DNA of 64,000 nt from Synechococcus sp. UW179A (GTDB lineage Bacteria; Cyanobacteriota; Cyanobacteriia; PCC-6307; Cyanobiaceae): NCBI RefSeq assembly GCF_900473965.1, contig NZ_UCNJ01000009.1, forward strand, positions 1 through 64,000. The letters are read 5' to 3'. Below the pieces are notes generated by a model. It saw only the letters and a list, made by a program, of their open reading frames with translations, searched no databases and had not been told where the DNA came from. Every line of letters starts with the position of its first letter. Position 1 is the first letter of the stretch. The position numbers and the translations under genes are program-made. Positions 35,931-45,328 of the stretch are shown here, one piece after another.

Positions 35931-35983
35931 CCGATTCAGCTCAAGCTGAATCTCTTAGAGACTTCAGCCTCAGGCTGTCTCGA

Positions 35984-37060
35984 TCAACCGATGGCGGGAG
36001 CTTGCAGAGCCACAGGTGTGGACTCAGCAGCAGCCAGGTCGAGGGGGAAGTTGTGAGCGTTGCGCTCGTGCATCACTTCCATGCCAAGGTTGGCGCGGTT
36101 CAGCACATCAGCCCAGGTGTTCAGGACACGGCCCTGACCATCAAGGATGGACTGGTTGAAGTTGAAACCGTTCAGGTTGAAGGCCATGGTTGACACGCCC
36201 AGGGCGGTGAACCAGATGCCGACAACGGGCCAGGCAGCCAGGAAGAAGTGCAGGCTACGGCTGTTGTTGAAGGAGGCGTATTGGAAGATCAGGCGACCGA
36301 AGTAACCGTGGGCAGCCACGATGTTGTAGGTCTCTTCCTCTTGGCCGAACTTGTAGCCGTAGTTCAGTGAATCGTTTTCGGTGGTCTCGCGGACCAAGGA
36401 GGAGGTCACCAGTGAACCGTGCATGGCGGAGAACAGTGAACCACCGAAGACGCCAGCCACACCAAGCATGTGGAAGGGGTGCATCAGGATGTTGTGCTCG
36501 GCCTGGAACACCAACATGAAGTTGAAGGTGCCGGAGATGCCCAGGGGCATGCCGTCAGAGAAGGAACCCTGACCGAAGGGGTAAACCAGGAACACGGCGG
36601 AGGCAGCAGCCACAGGTGCGCTGTAAGCAACGCAGATCCAGGGGCGCATGCCGAGGCGGTAGGAGAGTTCCCACTCGCGACCCATGTAGCAGAAGATGCC
36701 GATCAGGAAGTGGAAGACAACCAGCTGGTAAGGACCGCCGTTGTACAGCCACTCGTCGAGAGAAGCAGCTTCCCAGATGGGATAGAAGTGAAGGCCGATG
36801 GCATTCGAGGAGGGCACAACAGCACCAGAGATGATGTTGTTGCCGTAGATCAGGGAGCCAGCAACGGGCTCACGGATGCCGTCGATGTCGACCGCGGGAG
36901 CGGCGATGAAGGCAATAATGAAGCAAACGGTGGCTGCAAGCAGACAGGGAATCATCAGCACACCGAACCAACCCACATAAATGCGGTTATTGGTGTCGGT
37001 GACCCACTGACAGAAATTTTCCCAACTGCCGCGGCGACCGCTGCGGATTGCAGTAGCCAT
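35984..37060 (-). CDS. psbA: Photosystem II D1 protein
   Basis: A 358-residue reaction-centre protein. [36 protein letters not shown] and the P680-ligand region [15 protein letters not shown] identify D1. The C-terminal extension [19 protein letters not shown] has the maturation site after LDLA. In [12 protein letters not shown] the residue at the isoform position is Glu (usual position 130, here 129 as the N-terminus is one residue short), marking the high-light D1:2 type. The gene ends at the terminator at 35903 and has a triple repeat upstream at 37185. Only one psbA copy is in this window. Confidence 0.98.
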   Translation of the reverse strand: MATAIRSGRRGSWENFCQWVTDTNNRIYVGWFGVLMIPCLLAATVCFIIAFIAAPAVDIDGIREPVAGSLIYGNNIISGAVVPSSNAIGLHFYPIWEAASLDEWLYNGGPYQLVVFHFLIGIFCYMGREWELSYRLGMRPWICVAYSAPVAAASAVFLVYPFGQGSFSDGMPLGISGTFNFMLVFQAEHNILMHPFHMLGVAGVFGGSLFSAMHGSLVTSSLVRETTENDSLNYGYKFGQEEETYNIVAAHGYFGRLIFQYASFNNSRSLHFFLAAWPVVGIWFTALGVSTMAFNLNGFNFNQSILDGQGRVLNTWADVLNRANLGMEVMHERNAHNFPLDLAAAESTPVALQAPAIG

Positions 37061-37184
37061 GAAAGAAATGAGAACGGAGATGAACCAGGCCTTCCAATTG
37101 GTCGGCGAAGATTCGAACCAAGGCTATGGAAATGTCGACTCGTGACCTGGCAATCACATCATTCGAGTCAACTCGCAGCATTGA

Positions 37185-37214
37185 TTCATGACAACTTCAT
37201 GAAGGCTTCATGAA
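37185..37214 (-). promoter_or_regulatory. Triple TTCATGAA direct repeat upstream of psbA
   Basis: Three 8-bp units (TTCATGAC, TTCATGAA, TTCATGAA on the plus strand) occur with 3-bp spacers (AAC, GGC), giving an 11-bp period. This geometry is that of tandem sites for winged-helix OmpR/PhoB-type regulators. The units are 125-154 bases upstream of the psbA start codon. The sequence does not match the HLR1 consensus I know for RpaB. Confidence 0.5.
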
Positions 37215-37258
37215 CAAACTTGAAGCAGCTCCGATTGCACAAGCTCAGATCGTCTGAG

Positions 37259-38572
37259 TCATGCAGTTGTGCAGCTGTTGCGTGCCTGGATCCACTCACG
37301 GGCCTGCTGAGCAAACCCAGCGAGATTGAGGCGCTCCTGCTCTGCAGCACGCGCCACTAAGAGTGGTGCCTGTCGCTTGAGCTCCTCCAGATCGGGCTCT
37401 GCAACGCCCGCATTCAGCGCCATCCAGTCGGCCATGGAAACGCCCACCACCCTGGTTAGGTAAGCAGCGCTCAACCCTTGCATGGCACCTGCTGCAATCC
37501 AGCTGGCTCCATCAAGCTTGGCGAGTCCGAGCAACGCCTGACCGCTCAATTCCACAACGCCCTGAGCCAGGGCGGCGCTACCCAGCTGCCGGGCAACAAC
37601 CTGGAGCACCTCGGCACTCCAGGGACAGCTCCAGATCGTTGCCATCTCCTTCACCATCAGTCCATTGCCCACGGCAACAGCCAACAGATCAACAGAGGGA
37701 ACAGGTGAAGCGATGACAACCCCAGCCACGATCCACTGACTGCGCTGCAGCAGCAGGCGGAATCTCTCCCTTCGCAGCGCTTCAAGATCAGCCTGCCAGC
37801 GCTGATGCAGGTTGCTAAGCAGGCGTTGACGCGTGGCCTGTCGCACCCGTTCCGAACGCATCAGCTGTTGACGGACCGGCTGGAGCACACCACGAAGCTC
37901 CATTACTTCACCGGACCAAGGGAGCAGGCATGGATGCCAGCGCTCCGGCAATTGACAGCGCAAAGCCTCCAGATGGTCGTCAGCAGACCTGTCGACTGAC
38001 GACTGCAGAAGAAGCCAAACCGGACGATCCGCAGGCAGCTGGTCCAACCAGAGCAAATCCGCAGCCCGCAGAGGCAGGGGAAGAACATGCAACAACACAT
38101 CCAGCTCCTGAAGATCGTCAGGCCAGCACCAGGCCGAGGAGGTCACCGGTAGTGGGTTGGCCAGACAGAGATCGAGCGAGCTCACTCCCGCCAACGCCTG
38201 CTGCAACTGGACAGTGGCGGGAACTACGGATCCCTCAGTGGCCACAACACCGAGCGTGAGCGGCGCATCAAAACCTTCGATTCGTCGCAGCTCAATTTCA
38301 CGGGGAGAGCGCAATCCCTGCAGTCCCAACGCCAGCTCAAGCTCCGCGAATTGCTTCAACACCACCTCACAGCGCTGGATCCAACCTTTCAGGGATGCCG
38401 GCTCGCGAAAGCTGGGTTGCTGCGGGGGCCTGGACAGCCACCAAAGACCTGCAGCAGCAACAGCAATACCCAACCCACCACCTGGAACGTGCAACACGTC
38501 CGCCAGAAGCCACTGACCGGTTCCGATCACGCCCACCGACAGCAGCAGAGGCCTGATCAAACCGGATGTCAT
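37259..38572 (-). CDS. DUF697 (YcjF-like) membrane protein
   Basis: From Met 38572 (MTSGLIRPLLLSVGVIG) the protein has 437 residues: two hydrophobic N-terminal segments, a central basic helical region, and a C-terminal DUF697 domain (SPVPSVDLLAVAVGNGLMVK, then ELSGQALLGLAKLDGASW and VVGVSMADWMALN). I see no GTP-binding P-loop in the middle. The function is unknown. It follows the small gene at 38580 by 7 bases. Confidence 0.7.
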   Translation of the reverse strand: MTSGLIRPLLLSVGVIGTGQWLLADVLHVPGGGLGIAVAAAGLWWLSRPPQQPSFREPASLKGWIQRCEVVLKQFAELELALGLQGLRSPREIELRRIEGFDAPLTLGVVATEGSVVPATVQLQQALAGVSSLDLCLANPLPVTSSAWCWPDDLQELDVLLHVLPLPLRAADLLWLDQLPADRPVWLLLQSSVDRSADDHLEALRCQLPERWHPCLLPWSGEVMELRGVLQPVRQQLMRSERVRQATRQRLLSNLHQRWQADLEALRRERFRLLLQRSQWIVAGVVIASPVPSVDLLAVAVGNGLMVKEMATIWSCPWSAEVLQVVARQLGSAALAQGVVELSGQALLGLAKLDGASWIAAGAMQGLSAAYLTRVVGVSMADWMALNAGVAEPDLEELKRQAPLLVARAAEQERLNLAGFAQQAREWIQARNSCTTA

Positions 38573-38579
38573 GGTTCCA

Positions 38580-38858
38580 TCACCCAGCGACAGGGAGCGG
38601 ATCAATTGCACCGGTAACTGCACTGGGATCCTCCAGATCTGGCCTTCTTAGCTCACCAACAGTGATACAGCCCAGAGAATCCGCAGCCTGCAATCGATCA
38701 ACAACTCGGTCGTGTCTGTACCAGCCGAATTCTGCAAGCGGGCTAGGCGCTGGCATCGACGGCAGGGGATCACCGCAACGCCATTGGAAACAGTCCAGGT
38801 CACTGTCAGAAGCACGGTGATGCGTCACACTTGCGCCTGACTCCAGGCCCCGGGCCAT
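38580..38858 (-). CDS. Small hypothetical protein upstream of the DUF697 gene
   Basis: A 92-residue frame. The C-terminal part (LAEFGWYRHDRVVDRLQAAD, SLGCITVGELRRPDLEDP) looks protein-like. The first Met is at 38858, but that start codon physically overlaps the divergent ATG at 38857, so a start at Met 38756 (MPAPSPLAEFGWY, 58 residues) is more credible. Its stop is 7 bases before the DUF697 start. Confidence 0.5.
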   Translation of the reverse strand: MARGLESGASVTHHRASDSDLDCFQWRCGDPLPSMPAPSPLAEFGWYRHDRVVDRLQAADSLGCITVGELRRPDLEDPSAVTGAIDPLPVAG

Positions 38859-39378
38859 GACTGATTCCTACAGCGATTCCCGCCATCAGGGCGGACAAGG
38901 TGACAACGGCCGCGATAGCGGTCGTGGAGGCCGCGGGGGACGCGGCCAGGGCAACCGTGAGGGCGGTGGCTTCAGAATCAGGCTGAGCGATAACGAAATG
39001 CGCTCCGCACGAGCTCTCCAGGAGGCCTTCAATCTCCGCTCGACTGTTGCCGTGCTCGGCTTCGCAGTGCGCACACTTGGCCAGATGCTCGACGAGGGGA
39101 AGCTGGAGGAGCTAGTAGCCCAGCAACGTGCCCAGGGCAACCGTGGAGGTGGCAGCCGTCGTGATGATGACCGTGGTGGACGGCGTGAGGGTCGTGGAGA
39201 AGGCGGTCGAGGATCCCGACCGGATCCCTTCGCGCGCCCTGCCAAGCCCCAGCCCCCTGCTCCGGAGCCTGAGCCTGAAGAGGTTGCTGAAACAGCAGCT
39301 GTTGCAGAAGCGGACTCAACTCCTGAACAACCGGCAGATGATGAAGGAGCAAACCAGGACAGCACAGCTGAGGCCTGA
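38857..39378 (+). CDS. Gly/Arg-rich hypothetical protein
   Basis: A 173-residue protein: an N-terminal Gly/Arg-rich region (SGRGGRGGRGQGNREGG), a short ordered core (IRLSDNEMRSARALQEAFNL, then AVLGFAVRTLGQMLDEGKLE) and a low-complexity acidic Pro/Glu tail. RGG-type sequence suggests nucleic-acid or protein binding, which is not demonstrated. trpS starts 3 bases after the stop, so they are probably co-transcribed. Confidence 0.65.
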   Translation: MTDSYSDSRHQGGQGDNGRDSGRGGRGGRGQGNREGGGFRIRLSDNEMRSARALQEAFNLRSTVAVLGFAVRTLGQMLDEGKLEELVAQQRAQGNRGGGSRRDDDRGGRREGRGEGGRGSRPDPFARPAKPQPPAPEPEPEEVAETAAVAEADSTPEQPADDEGANQDSTAEA

Positions 39379-39381
39379 TTA

Positions 39382-40395
39382 ATGGGGCTGCCTCGTGTTC
39401 TTTCGGGCGTCCAGCCGACGGGCGCCCTTCATCTGGGCAACTGGCTGGGAGCGATCCGCAATTGGGTTGATCTTCAGAAGGATCACGACACTTTTTTCTG
39501 TGTCGTCGACCTGCATGCCATCACGGTTCCCCATGATCCGGATCGATTAGCCCAGGACACCCTCAGCACGGCAGCGCTTTATCTGGCCTGCGGCCTGGAT
39601 CCCGATCACTCAACTGTTTTTGTTCAGAGCCAGGTGGCCGCCCACAGCGAGCTCTGCTGGCTACTGAACTGCGTCACTCCTCTGAATTGGCTGGAAAGGA
39701 TGATCCAGTTCAAAGAAAAGGCGGTCAAACAAGGCGACAACGTGTCTGTGGGTCTGCTCGACTACCCCGTGCTGATGGCAGCGGACATCCTTTTATATGA
39801 CGCTGATCTGGTTCCAGTCGGTGAAGACCAGAAGCAGCACCTTGAACTGGCTCGTGACATCGCTCAACAGCGCATCAATGCCCGGTTCGGCAAGGTTGAG
39901 ACCCCCGTGCTCAAGGTTCCCAAACCACTCATCCTCAAGGAGGGCGCCAGGGTGATGAGCCTGACGGATGGCCGCAGCAAGATGAGCAAGAGCGATCCCA
40001 ATGAGGGAAGCCGCATCTCTCTGCTTGACCCACCAGAACTGATTGCCAAGAAAATTAAGCGGGCCAAGACAGACCCTGAGCGTGGCCTGGAATTTGACAA
40101 TCCCGATCGTCCCGAGACCGACAACCTGCTGGGGCTCTACGCCATTCTCAGCGGCAAAGGACGAGACGTCGTGGCCCAGGAGTGCATCGAGATGGGCTGG
40201 GGCCAGTTCAAACCCCTGCTGGCGGAAGCCACGATTGCTGCTCTCGAGCCAATTCAGGAGCGCTACCACCTGCTGATGGACGACCGCGCTCAACTGGAGA
40301 TGGTCCTGCAGAAGGGACACGAGCGGGCGGGCACCGTTGCTGACTGCACTGTCAGAAGGACGCGGGAAGCCATGGGGTTCCTCAGCGCCAGCTAA
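39382..40395 (+). CDS. trpS: Tryptophanyl-tRNA synthetase
   Basis: A 337-residue class I aminoacyl-tRNA synthetase charging tRNA-Trp. The HIGH-like element is TGALHLGNWLGA and the second signature is SKMSKSDP; GLLDYPVLMAADILLYDADL and PVGEDQKQHLELARDIA are conserved in the bacterial family. Length is normal. Confidence 0.95.
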   Translation: MGLPRVLSGVQPTGALHLGNWLGAIRNWVDLQKDHDTFFCVVDLHAITVPHDPDRLAQDTLSTAALYLACGLDPDHSTVFVQSQVAAHSELCWLLNCVTPLNWLERMIQFKEKAVKQGDNVSVGLLDYPVLMAADILLYDADLVPVGEDQKQHLELARDIAQQRINARFGKVETPVLKVPKPLILKEGARVMSLTDGRSKMSKSDPNEGSRISLLDPPELIAKKIKRAKTDPERGLEFDNPDRPETDNLLGLYAILSGKGRDVVAQECIEMGWGQFKPLLAEATIAALEPIQERYHLLMDDRAQLEMVLQKGHERAGTVADCTVRRTREAMGFLSAS

Positions 40396-40629
40396 TCAAT
40401 CCCAAATCAATTAAAAAGATTCGCTAATACTTAAAGCCCGATGAGAGCGCCAAGTGCGTCAAAGAGCACTCATGCGATGGGTTGCGCGCCATCAGGTCGG
40501 TCTCGCGAGTCCAGCGTCGAGATTTAACTGAGCTTTTTTGCCTAGGCATATCAACGGCAACGCGTCAAGAGCGCGCTCGGGGCCCTCGCCATCAAGCCAT
40601 GGCATTGACGATGGTGGCGGCTCCTTTGT

Positions 40630-41358
40630 TTGGAGTTAACTCGGTTGCTGCATCGATTCACCCAACGGATTCACCCCCTTGCCCAGGCCGCGCCAAAAGC
40701 CATCGGTCTTGGCTCAATCGGAATGGGGCTGGCGCTTTCCCTGGGACAGAGCCTGCAGGCTGAGCGCTCCAGCGAACGCAATCAGCAGAACCGCATGGTT
40801 GCTGAAGCCCTAAAGCCGCAACGATCCGCGAATACCACAGCTGACAACATCAGCGCGGCGACCGTCTCCAGCCAATCGGCATCGCATTACGCAATCACCC
40901 CTGAACGTCGCGCACTGCTCAATACCATTCGCTTTGCTGAAGGCACCTGGAAGGACGGCAAGGATCTTGGCTACCGCATCCTGTATGGAGGAGGCCAGTT
41001 TCAGGATCTCTCTCGCCATCCGGAACGTGTGGTCGTCAAGAGATATTCCAGTGCCGCAGCAGGGGCTTATCAATTCCTGCCAACCACCTGGCATGAAGTA
41101 GCCCATCGGCTTGACCTGCCCAGCTTCGCGCCTGAGCACCAGGACCAGGCAGCACTGCATCTCGTTAAAAAGCGTGGCGCCTTGCAGGAGATTGATCGAA
41201 ATGGCCTCACCAAAGCAGCAATGAACCGGCTCGCACCGGAATGGGCTTCCTTTCCAACCCATGCCGGCCAAAGCGCTTACGGACAACCCGTCAAAAGCCA
41301 TGCCGAACTTGTGGCCTTCTACGTAAGCAATCTGAGCCAGCTGCGACAGGGTGCCTAA
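40630..41358 (+). CDS. Lysozyme-like muramidase (lambda endolysin/GH104 type)
   Basis: A 242-residue protein with a membrane or signal segment near residue 33 (MGLALSLGQSLQA) and a C-terminal domain: ALLNTIRFAEGTWKDGKDLG with the probable catalytic Glu, YRILYGGGQFQDLSRHPERV and AAGAYQFLPTTWHEVA. This is the lambda-endolysin-like glycosidase fold, acting on peptidoglycan. The start is a TTG; other starts are possible. It lies alone between trpS and a minus-strand gene. Confidence 0.75.
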   Translation: MELTRLLHRFTQRIHPLAQAAPKAIGLGSIGMGLALSLGQSLQAERSSERNQQNRMVAEALKPQRSANTTADNISAATVSSQSASHYAITPERRALLNTIRFAEGTWKDGKDLGYRILYGGGQFQDLSRHPERVVVKRYSSAAAGAYQFLPTTWHEVAHRLDLPSFAPEHQDQAALHLVKKRGALQEIDRNGLTKAAMNRLAPEWASFPTHAGQSAYGQPVKSHAELVAFYVSNLSQLRQGA

Positions 41359-41407
41359 TGGCGCTCCAGGTGATAGGAGTAGAGGCCAACACCCCAAGCC
41401 AGAAAGG

Positions 41408-41719
41408 TCATCCAGAGGAACGCGAAACACGCGCCGAAAGAGCACAGACCTCCATCACCAGCTGATGCCAGGGAGCCATCGCTTTCATCGAAACGGCGAC
41501 AGGCTCAGATGAGGCTTGCAGCAGAGAGCGCGTGGCTGCGATCGAACGCTTTCCGTCAGCAAGACGTTCGGCCAACTCCAATCGATCAGCTGAGGAAAGA
41601 ACACTGTCAGGACAATGCTCAAGTATTGCCTGACCCCTGGTAAACCAGTGGTCGAAATCAGCAAGTAACGAAGCGAGGAGTGATCTCAGCAAGTCACCAC
41701 CTTCAACATCAGAGGACAA
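41408..41719 (-). CDS. DUF2605-like protein
   Basis: A 103-residue helical protein: LLRSLLASLLADFDHWFTRG near the start, a central SIAATRSLLQASSEPVAVS, and APWHQLVMEVCAL. That arrangement is my recollection of the cyanobacterial DUF2605 family. Function unknown. Confidence 0.6.
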   Translation of the reverse strand: MSSDVEGGDLLRSLLASLLADFDHWFTRGQAILEHCPDSVLSSADRLELAERLADGKRSIAATRSLLQASSEPVAVSMKAMAPWHQLVMEVCALSARVSRSSG

Positions 41720-41825
41720 GTGAAACGAGCCTCATTCTTTGGCGAGAGTACATCCACCAATAGGATGCTCATGGCTTGCCAGCTGCGGCAACAGCCTTCG
41801 ATCAGATCTCAGGAATCACGCCTCC

Positions 41826-43763
41826 ATGCCCGTCGTCACTCTTCCAAACGGAACCACCAAAAGTTTTGACGGGCCAGTCACCATCGCAGACGTAGCAGCG
41901 TCAATCGGACCTGGCCTGGCTAAGGCAGCTGTCGCAGGAGTGGTCGATGGTGAATCCTTGGACATGGCTATGCCAATCGAGAAGGATGTCGACTTACGTC
42001 TCTTAACAGCAAAAGATGCCGAAGGAATTGACATCATAAGACACTCATTTGCCCACCTCGTAGGGCATGCAGTGAAACAGCTCTACCCAGAAGCTCAGAT
42101 GGCCATCGGACCTGTCATTAAAGACGGATTTTATTACGATATTGCTTATGACAAACCCTTCACTCCGGAAGACTTAGAAGCCATAGAACAGCGAATGAAA
42201 GAGCTGATTGCAAAAGACTACGAAGTCAATGTTGAGGTCGTGAATCGCAATCAGGCAAAACAAGCATTTAAATCCAGAGAAGAGCCCTACAAACTGGAAA
42301 TTGTTGAAGAAATACCCGACGGCGAAACAATCAAGCTCTATCACCATGAGGAATACACAGACATGTGCCGTGGGCCACATGTCCCTAATACAAGTCACTT
42401 ACGACATTTCAAGTTAATGAAAGTGTCTGGAGCTTATTGGAGAGGTGATTCCAACAACCAAATGCTGCAAAGAATCTATGGAACAGCCTGGAGTACAGAA
42501 AAAGAACTTAAATCGCACTTAAAAAAACTCGAAGAGGCCGAAAAAAGAGATCACCGACGTCTTGGCCGCCAGCTTTCACTGTTTCATATTCAGGACAATG
42601 CACCTGGCATGGTGTTTTGGCACCCACCAGGATGGGCAATCTATCAAAAGCTCCAGCAATATATACGTAGACGGCTGAGGGAAGCTGGCTACCAAGAAAT
42701 CAGTACTCCTCAGATTGTTGATAGAACCTTGTGGGAAAAATCGGGACATTGGGACAAGTTTAAAGAAGACATGTTTACAACCTCATCTGAAAACAGAGAC
42801 TACGCGGTCAAACCTATGAACTGCCCGTGCCACGTTCAAATTTTCAACCAGGGATTGCGTAGTTATAAAGACTTACCAGTCAGACTTTCAGAATTTGGCT
42901 CATGCCACAGAAACGAGCCATCAGGAACATTGCATGGACTGATGAGAGTCAGAAATTTTGTTCAAGATGACGGGCATATCTTCTGCTCAGAAGATCAAGT
43001 TCAGTCCGAAGTATCAAACTTCATCGATCTCGTCTTTGACGTCTACAAAACACTTGGGTTTGACACAATTTCAATCAAATTATCAACACGTCCCGAAAAG
43101 AGAGTGGGTAGCGATGAAGTTTGGGATAAATCCGAAAAGGCACTACAGGATGCCCTAGAAAACAAAAATTTGGAGTGGGAGTTATATCCAGGGGAAGGAG
43201 CTTTCTATGGCCCCAAAATTGAATTTTCTTTGCAGGACTGCTTGGGCAGGGTGTGGCAATGCGGAACAATCCAGGTTGACTTCTCAATGCCTGACCGTCT
43301 GGATGCAAGCTTCATTGGGGAAGATGGATCTCGACATACACCTGTGATGCTTCATAGAGCAGTTTTAGGTAGTTTTGAACGCTTCATCGGCATTCTGATT
43401 GAAAATTATGCTGGTGAATTCCCGTTCTGGCTTGCACCCGAACAAATCAGAATCCTTCCAGTGAGTGATGACGCAAGAAACTTCTCCAAAACAGTCCAGA
43501 AGAAGTTACTGAATCAAGGTATTTCCGCCACGGTTGACGAATCTGGTGAGCGCCTTGGCAAACTAATCCGCAACGGAGAAAAAGCCAAGATCCCAGTACT
43601 GGCTGTTATCGGAGCTAAAGAGACTGAAAACAACACTGTCAGCCTTCGAAGCAGAAAAAATGGAGATCTCGGGGAAATATCAATCAACGAATTGATTGAT
43701 TATTGCAATCAAGCTAACAACAATAAATCAGAAGACCCTCTTGCAACAGCAGTGCACTCATGA
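41826..43763 (+). CDS. thrS: Threonyl-tRNA synthetase
   Basis: A 645-residue class II synthetase. An N-terminal TGS-like part ([20 protein letters not shown]), an editing domain ([20 protein letters not shown], later [10 protein letters not shown]) and the catalytic core ([44 protein letters not shown]) precede an anticodon-binding domain. The start at 41826 follows homology; the frame extends to 41739. The gene is clearly more AT-rich than its neighbours. It overlaps the DUF1824 gene by 4 bases. Confidence 0.95.
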   Translation: MPVVTLPNGTTKSFDGPVTIADVAASIGPGLAKAAVAGVVDGESLDMAMPIEKDVDLRLLTAKDAEGIDIIRHSFAHLVGHAVKQLYPEAQMAIGPVIKDGFYYDIAYDKPFTPEDLEAIEQRMKELIAKDYEVNVEVVNRNQAKQAFKSREEPYKLEIVEEIPDGETIKLYHHEEYTDMCRGPHVPNTSHLRHFKLMKVSGAYWRGDSNNQMLQRIYGTAWSTEKELKSHLKKLEEAEKRDHRRLGRQLSLFHIQDNAPGMVFWHPPGWAIYQKLQQYIRRRLREAGYQEISTPQIVDRTLWEKSGHWDKFKEDMFTTSSENRDYAVKPMNCPCHVQIFNQGLRSYKDLPVRLSEFGSCHRNEPSGTLHGLMRVRNFVQDDGHIFCSEDQVQSEVSNFIDLVFDVYKTLGFDTISIKLSTRPEKRVGSDEVWDKSEKALQDALENKNLEWELYPGEGAFYGPKIEFSLQDCLGRVWQCGTIQVDFSMPDRLDASFIGEDGSRHTPVMLHRAVLGSFERFIGILIENYAGEFPFWLAPEQIRILPVSDDARNFSKTVQKKLLNQGISATVDESGERLGKLIRNGEKAKIPVLAVIGAKETENNTVSLRSRKNGDLGEISINELIDYCNQANNNKSEDPLATAVHS

Positions 43764-44146
43764 AACTGAGTGACTTAAATCGATTAAGAACTGCGCCAGT
43801 TCTAAGTGCATCTGAAAAGGCCTTAATGGCACCCGAACTTCAGGAGCAGATGACTCTGTATCGATGGTTCACCGCTGGAATCATGGCGTTAACGGCTGAT
43901 CAGGCTGTTCAATCACTTCGCCAGCTTGAGCAATATCAGGCCTGGCCCGCTCATGACCTAATTGCTGATCCAAAACTTGATGGACCGGTTTATCTCAAAG
44001 CCAACCAGCAGACATTGACCGCCAGATTGCGCATCGAGCATGGTCTTGGGGAAGGAATCCTGATCAGCGGTCATGGCTATGACAACACTGAGCCAAGCGT
44101 GACCTGGGGACCGCTGCCCCTCGATTTCTTCGATTCGACGAGCTGA
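43760..44146 (+). CDS. DUF1824 protein
   Basis: A 128-residue protein translationally coupled to thrS (ATGA overlap). It contains [20 protein letters not shown] and [15 protein letters not shown], ending [13 protein letters not shown], as in the DUF1824 family of cyanobacteria. Function unknown. Confidence 0.75.
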   Translation: MKLSDLNRLRTAPVLSASEKALMAPELQEQMTLYRWFTAGIMALTADQAVQSLRQLEQYQAWPAHDLIADPKLDGPVYLKANQQTLTARLRIEHGLGEGILISGHGYDNTEPSVTWGPLPLDFFDSTS

Positions 44147-44237
44147 CGCTTCTCCATCCTTGGGCTGGGTTGATCTAATTGGTTGCCGAGTTGCGACGTG
44201 AGCTCCAGCCTGAAGTTAGAAGGCCTGATCCGCAGCC

Positions 44238-45314
44238 ATGGCAGCCAAGACCTACCTGGCAGGCGATCTTGGAGGCACAAAGACACTCCTCAGCATCTAC
44301 AGGGAGGTTGATGGGCAGCTGAAGAAAGAGCACAGCCGCCGCTACAAATCAGCCGATTGGCACGATCTCGAGTCGATGCTCAAGCATTTTCTAGATCAAA
44401 CACCTGCCGAGCTTCCAAGACCAACCACGAGTTGTATTGCCGTTGCCGGGCCTGTGCATCAGGGCAGCGCAAAGCTCACCAATCTGCCCTGGCAGATGAG
44501 CCAGACATCTCTATGCGCTGCAACGGGGTTGCAAGATCTGGAACTGGTCAATGACTTCGCTGTACTGGTGCATGGGCTTTCCCATTTCAGTCACGAACAG
44601 CAGGTGGTGCTGCAGACTGGACGGGACCGCTCAACTCCCGCACCTGCCGGAGCCGAAAACGGACCTGTGGCCATTCTCGGTGCGGGAACCGGCCTCGGCA
44701 TGGCGCGCGGACTGCCCACGCCAAACGGTTGGCTTGCCTTACCCAGTGAAGGCGGGCATCGGGAATTTGCACCGCGAACCGAGGCGGAATGGGAATTAGC
44801 TCAGTGGCTTAAACAGGACCTTGGACTGCCACGTTTGTCCATCGAGCGGATAGTCAGTGGCACAGGGCTTGGGCATGTGATGAATTGGCTGCTTCATCGT
44901 CAGACGGGGATCCAGCATTGTCTGATGGCTCACGCCCACGCCTGGCGCACCCTGTCTGCCGATCAACCGGGCTATCAAGATCTCCCGTTCTTCACAGGCA
45001 AAGCAGCCGCAGACGGTGATCACTTAGCTAGCGAAGCACTGAAACTCTGGCTTGGAGCCTATGGATCCGTCGCTGGAGACCTGGCACTCCAGGAGCTCTG
45101 CATCGGAGGGCTCTGGATCGGAGGAGGAACGGCCCAGAAGAACCTGGTTGGCCTTAGCTCCAAGCAGTTTCTGGAGCCAATGCGTTCCAAAGGACGGTTT
45201 CGTTCTCTGATCGAGGGTTTGACCATCCGTGCGGTGATTGATCCGGAGGCCGGATTGTTTAGCGCTGCTTGCCGTGCACGTCATCTCTTGGAGTCGGGTG
45301 GGACACTGGCCTGA
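44238..45314 (+). CDS. glk: Glucokinase
   Basis: A 358-residue ATP-dependent hexokinase of the bacterial Glk family. The N-terminal phosphate loop is YLAGDLGGTKTLLSIY, and the sugar-site residues lie in LELVNDFAVLVHGL. ILGAGTGLGMARGL and PSEGGHREFAPRTEAEWELA follow as in the family. It phosphorylates glucose for glycolysis or glycogen metabolism. thrB begins 14 bases later. Confidence 0.9.
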   Translation: MAAKTYLAGDLGGTKTLLSIYREVDGQLKKEHSRRYKSADWHDLESMLKHFLDQTPAELPRPTTSCIAVAGPVHQGSAKLTNLPWQMSQTSLCAATGLQDLELVNDFAVLVHGLSHFSHEQQVVLQTGRDRSTPAPAGAENGPVAILGAGTGLGMARGLPTPNGWLALPSEGGHREFAPRTEAEWELAQWLKQDLGLPRLSIERIVSGTGLGHVMNWLLHRQTGIQHCLMAHAHAWRTLSADQPGYQDLPFFTGKAAADGDHLASEALKLWLGAYGSVAGDLALQELCIGGLWIGGGTAQKNLVGLSSKQFLEPMRSKGRFRSLIEGLTIRAVIDPEAGLFSAACRARHLLESGGTLA

Positions 45315-45328
45315 GTAGAGCAGCAGGG

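Larger units (their letters stand above)
35493..35983. other. Intergenic region downstream of psbA
   Basis: 491 bases. It holds a short inverted repeat (ATGGCAT/ATGCCGT) near 35663, a 7-bp tandem repeat (35851) and the psbA terminator (35903). No gene is seen. Confidence 0.6.

Noticed and set aside
40396-40629. Possible riboswitch before the lysozyme-like gene
   Set aside because: Cyclic-di-AMP riboswitches can precede such genes, but I could not find the ydaO core elements.
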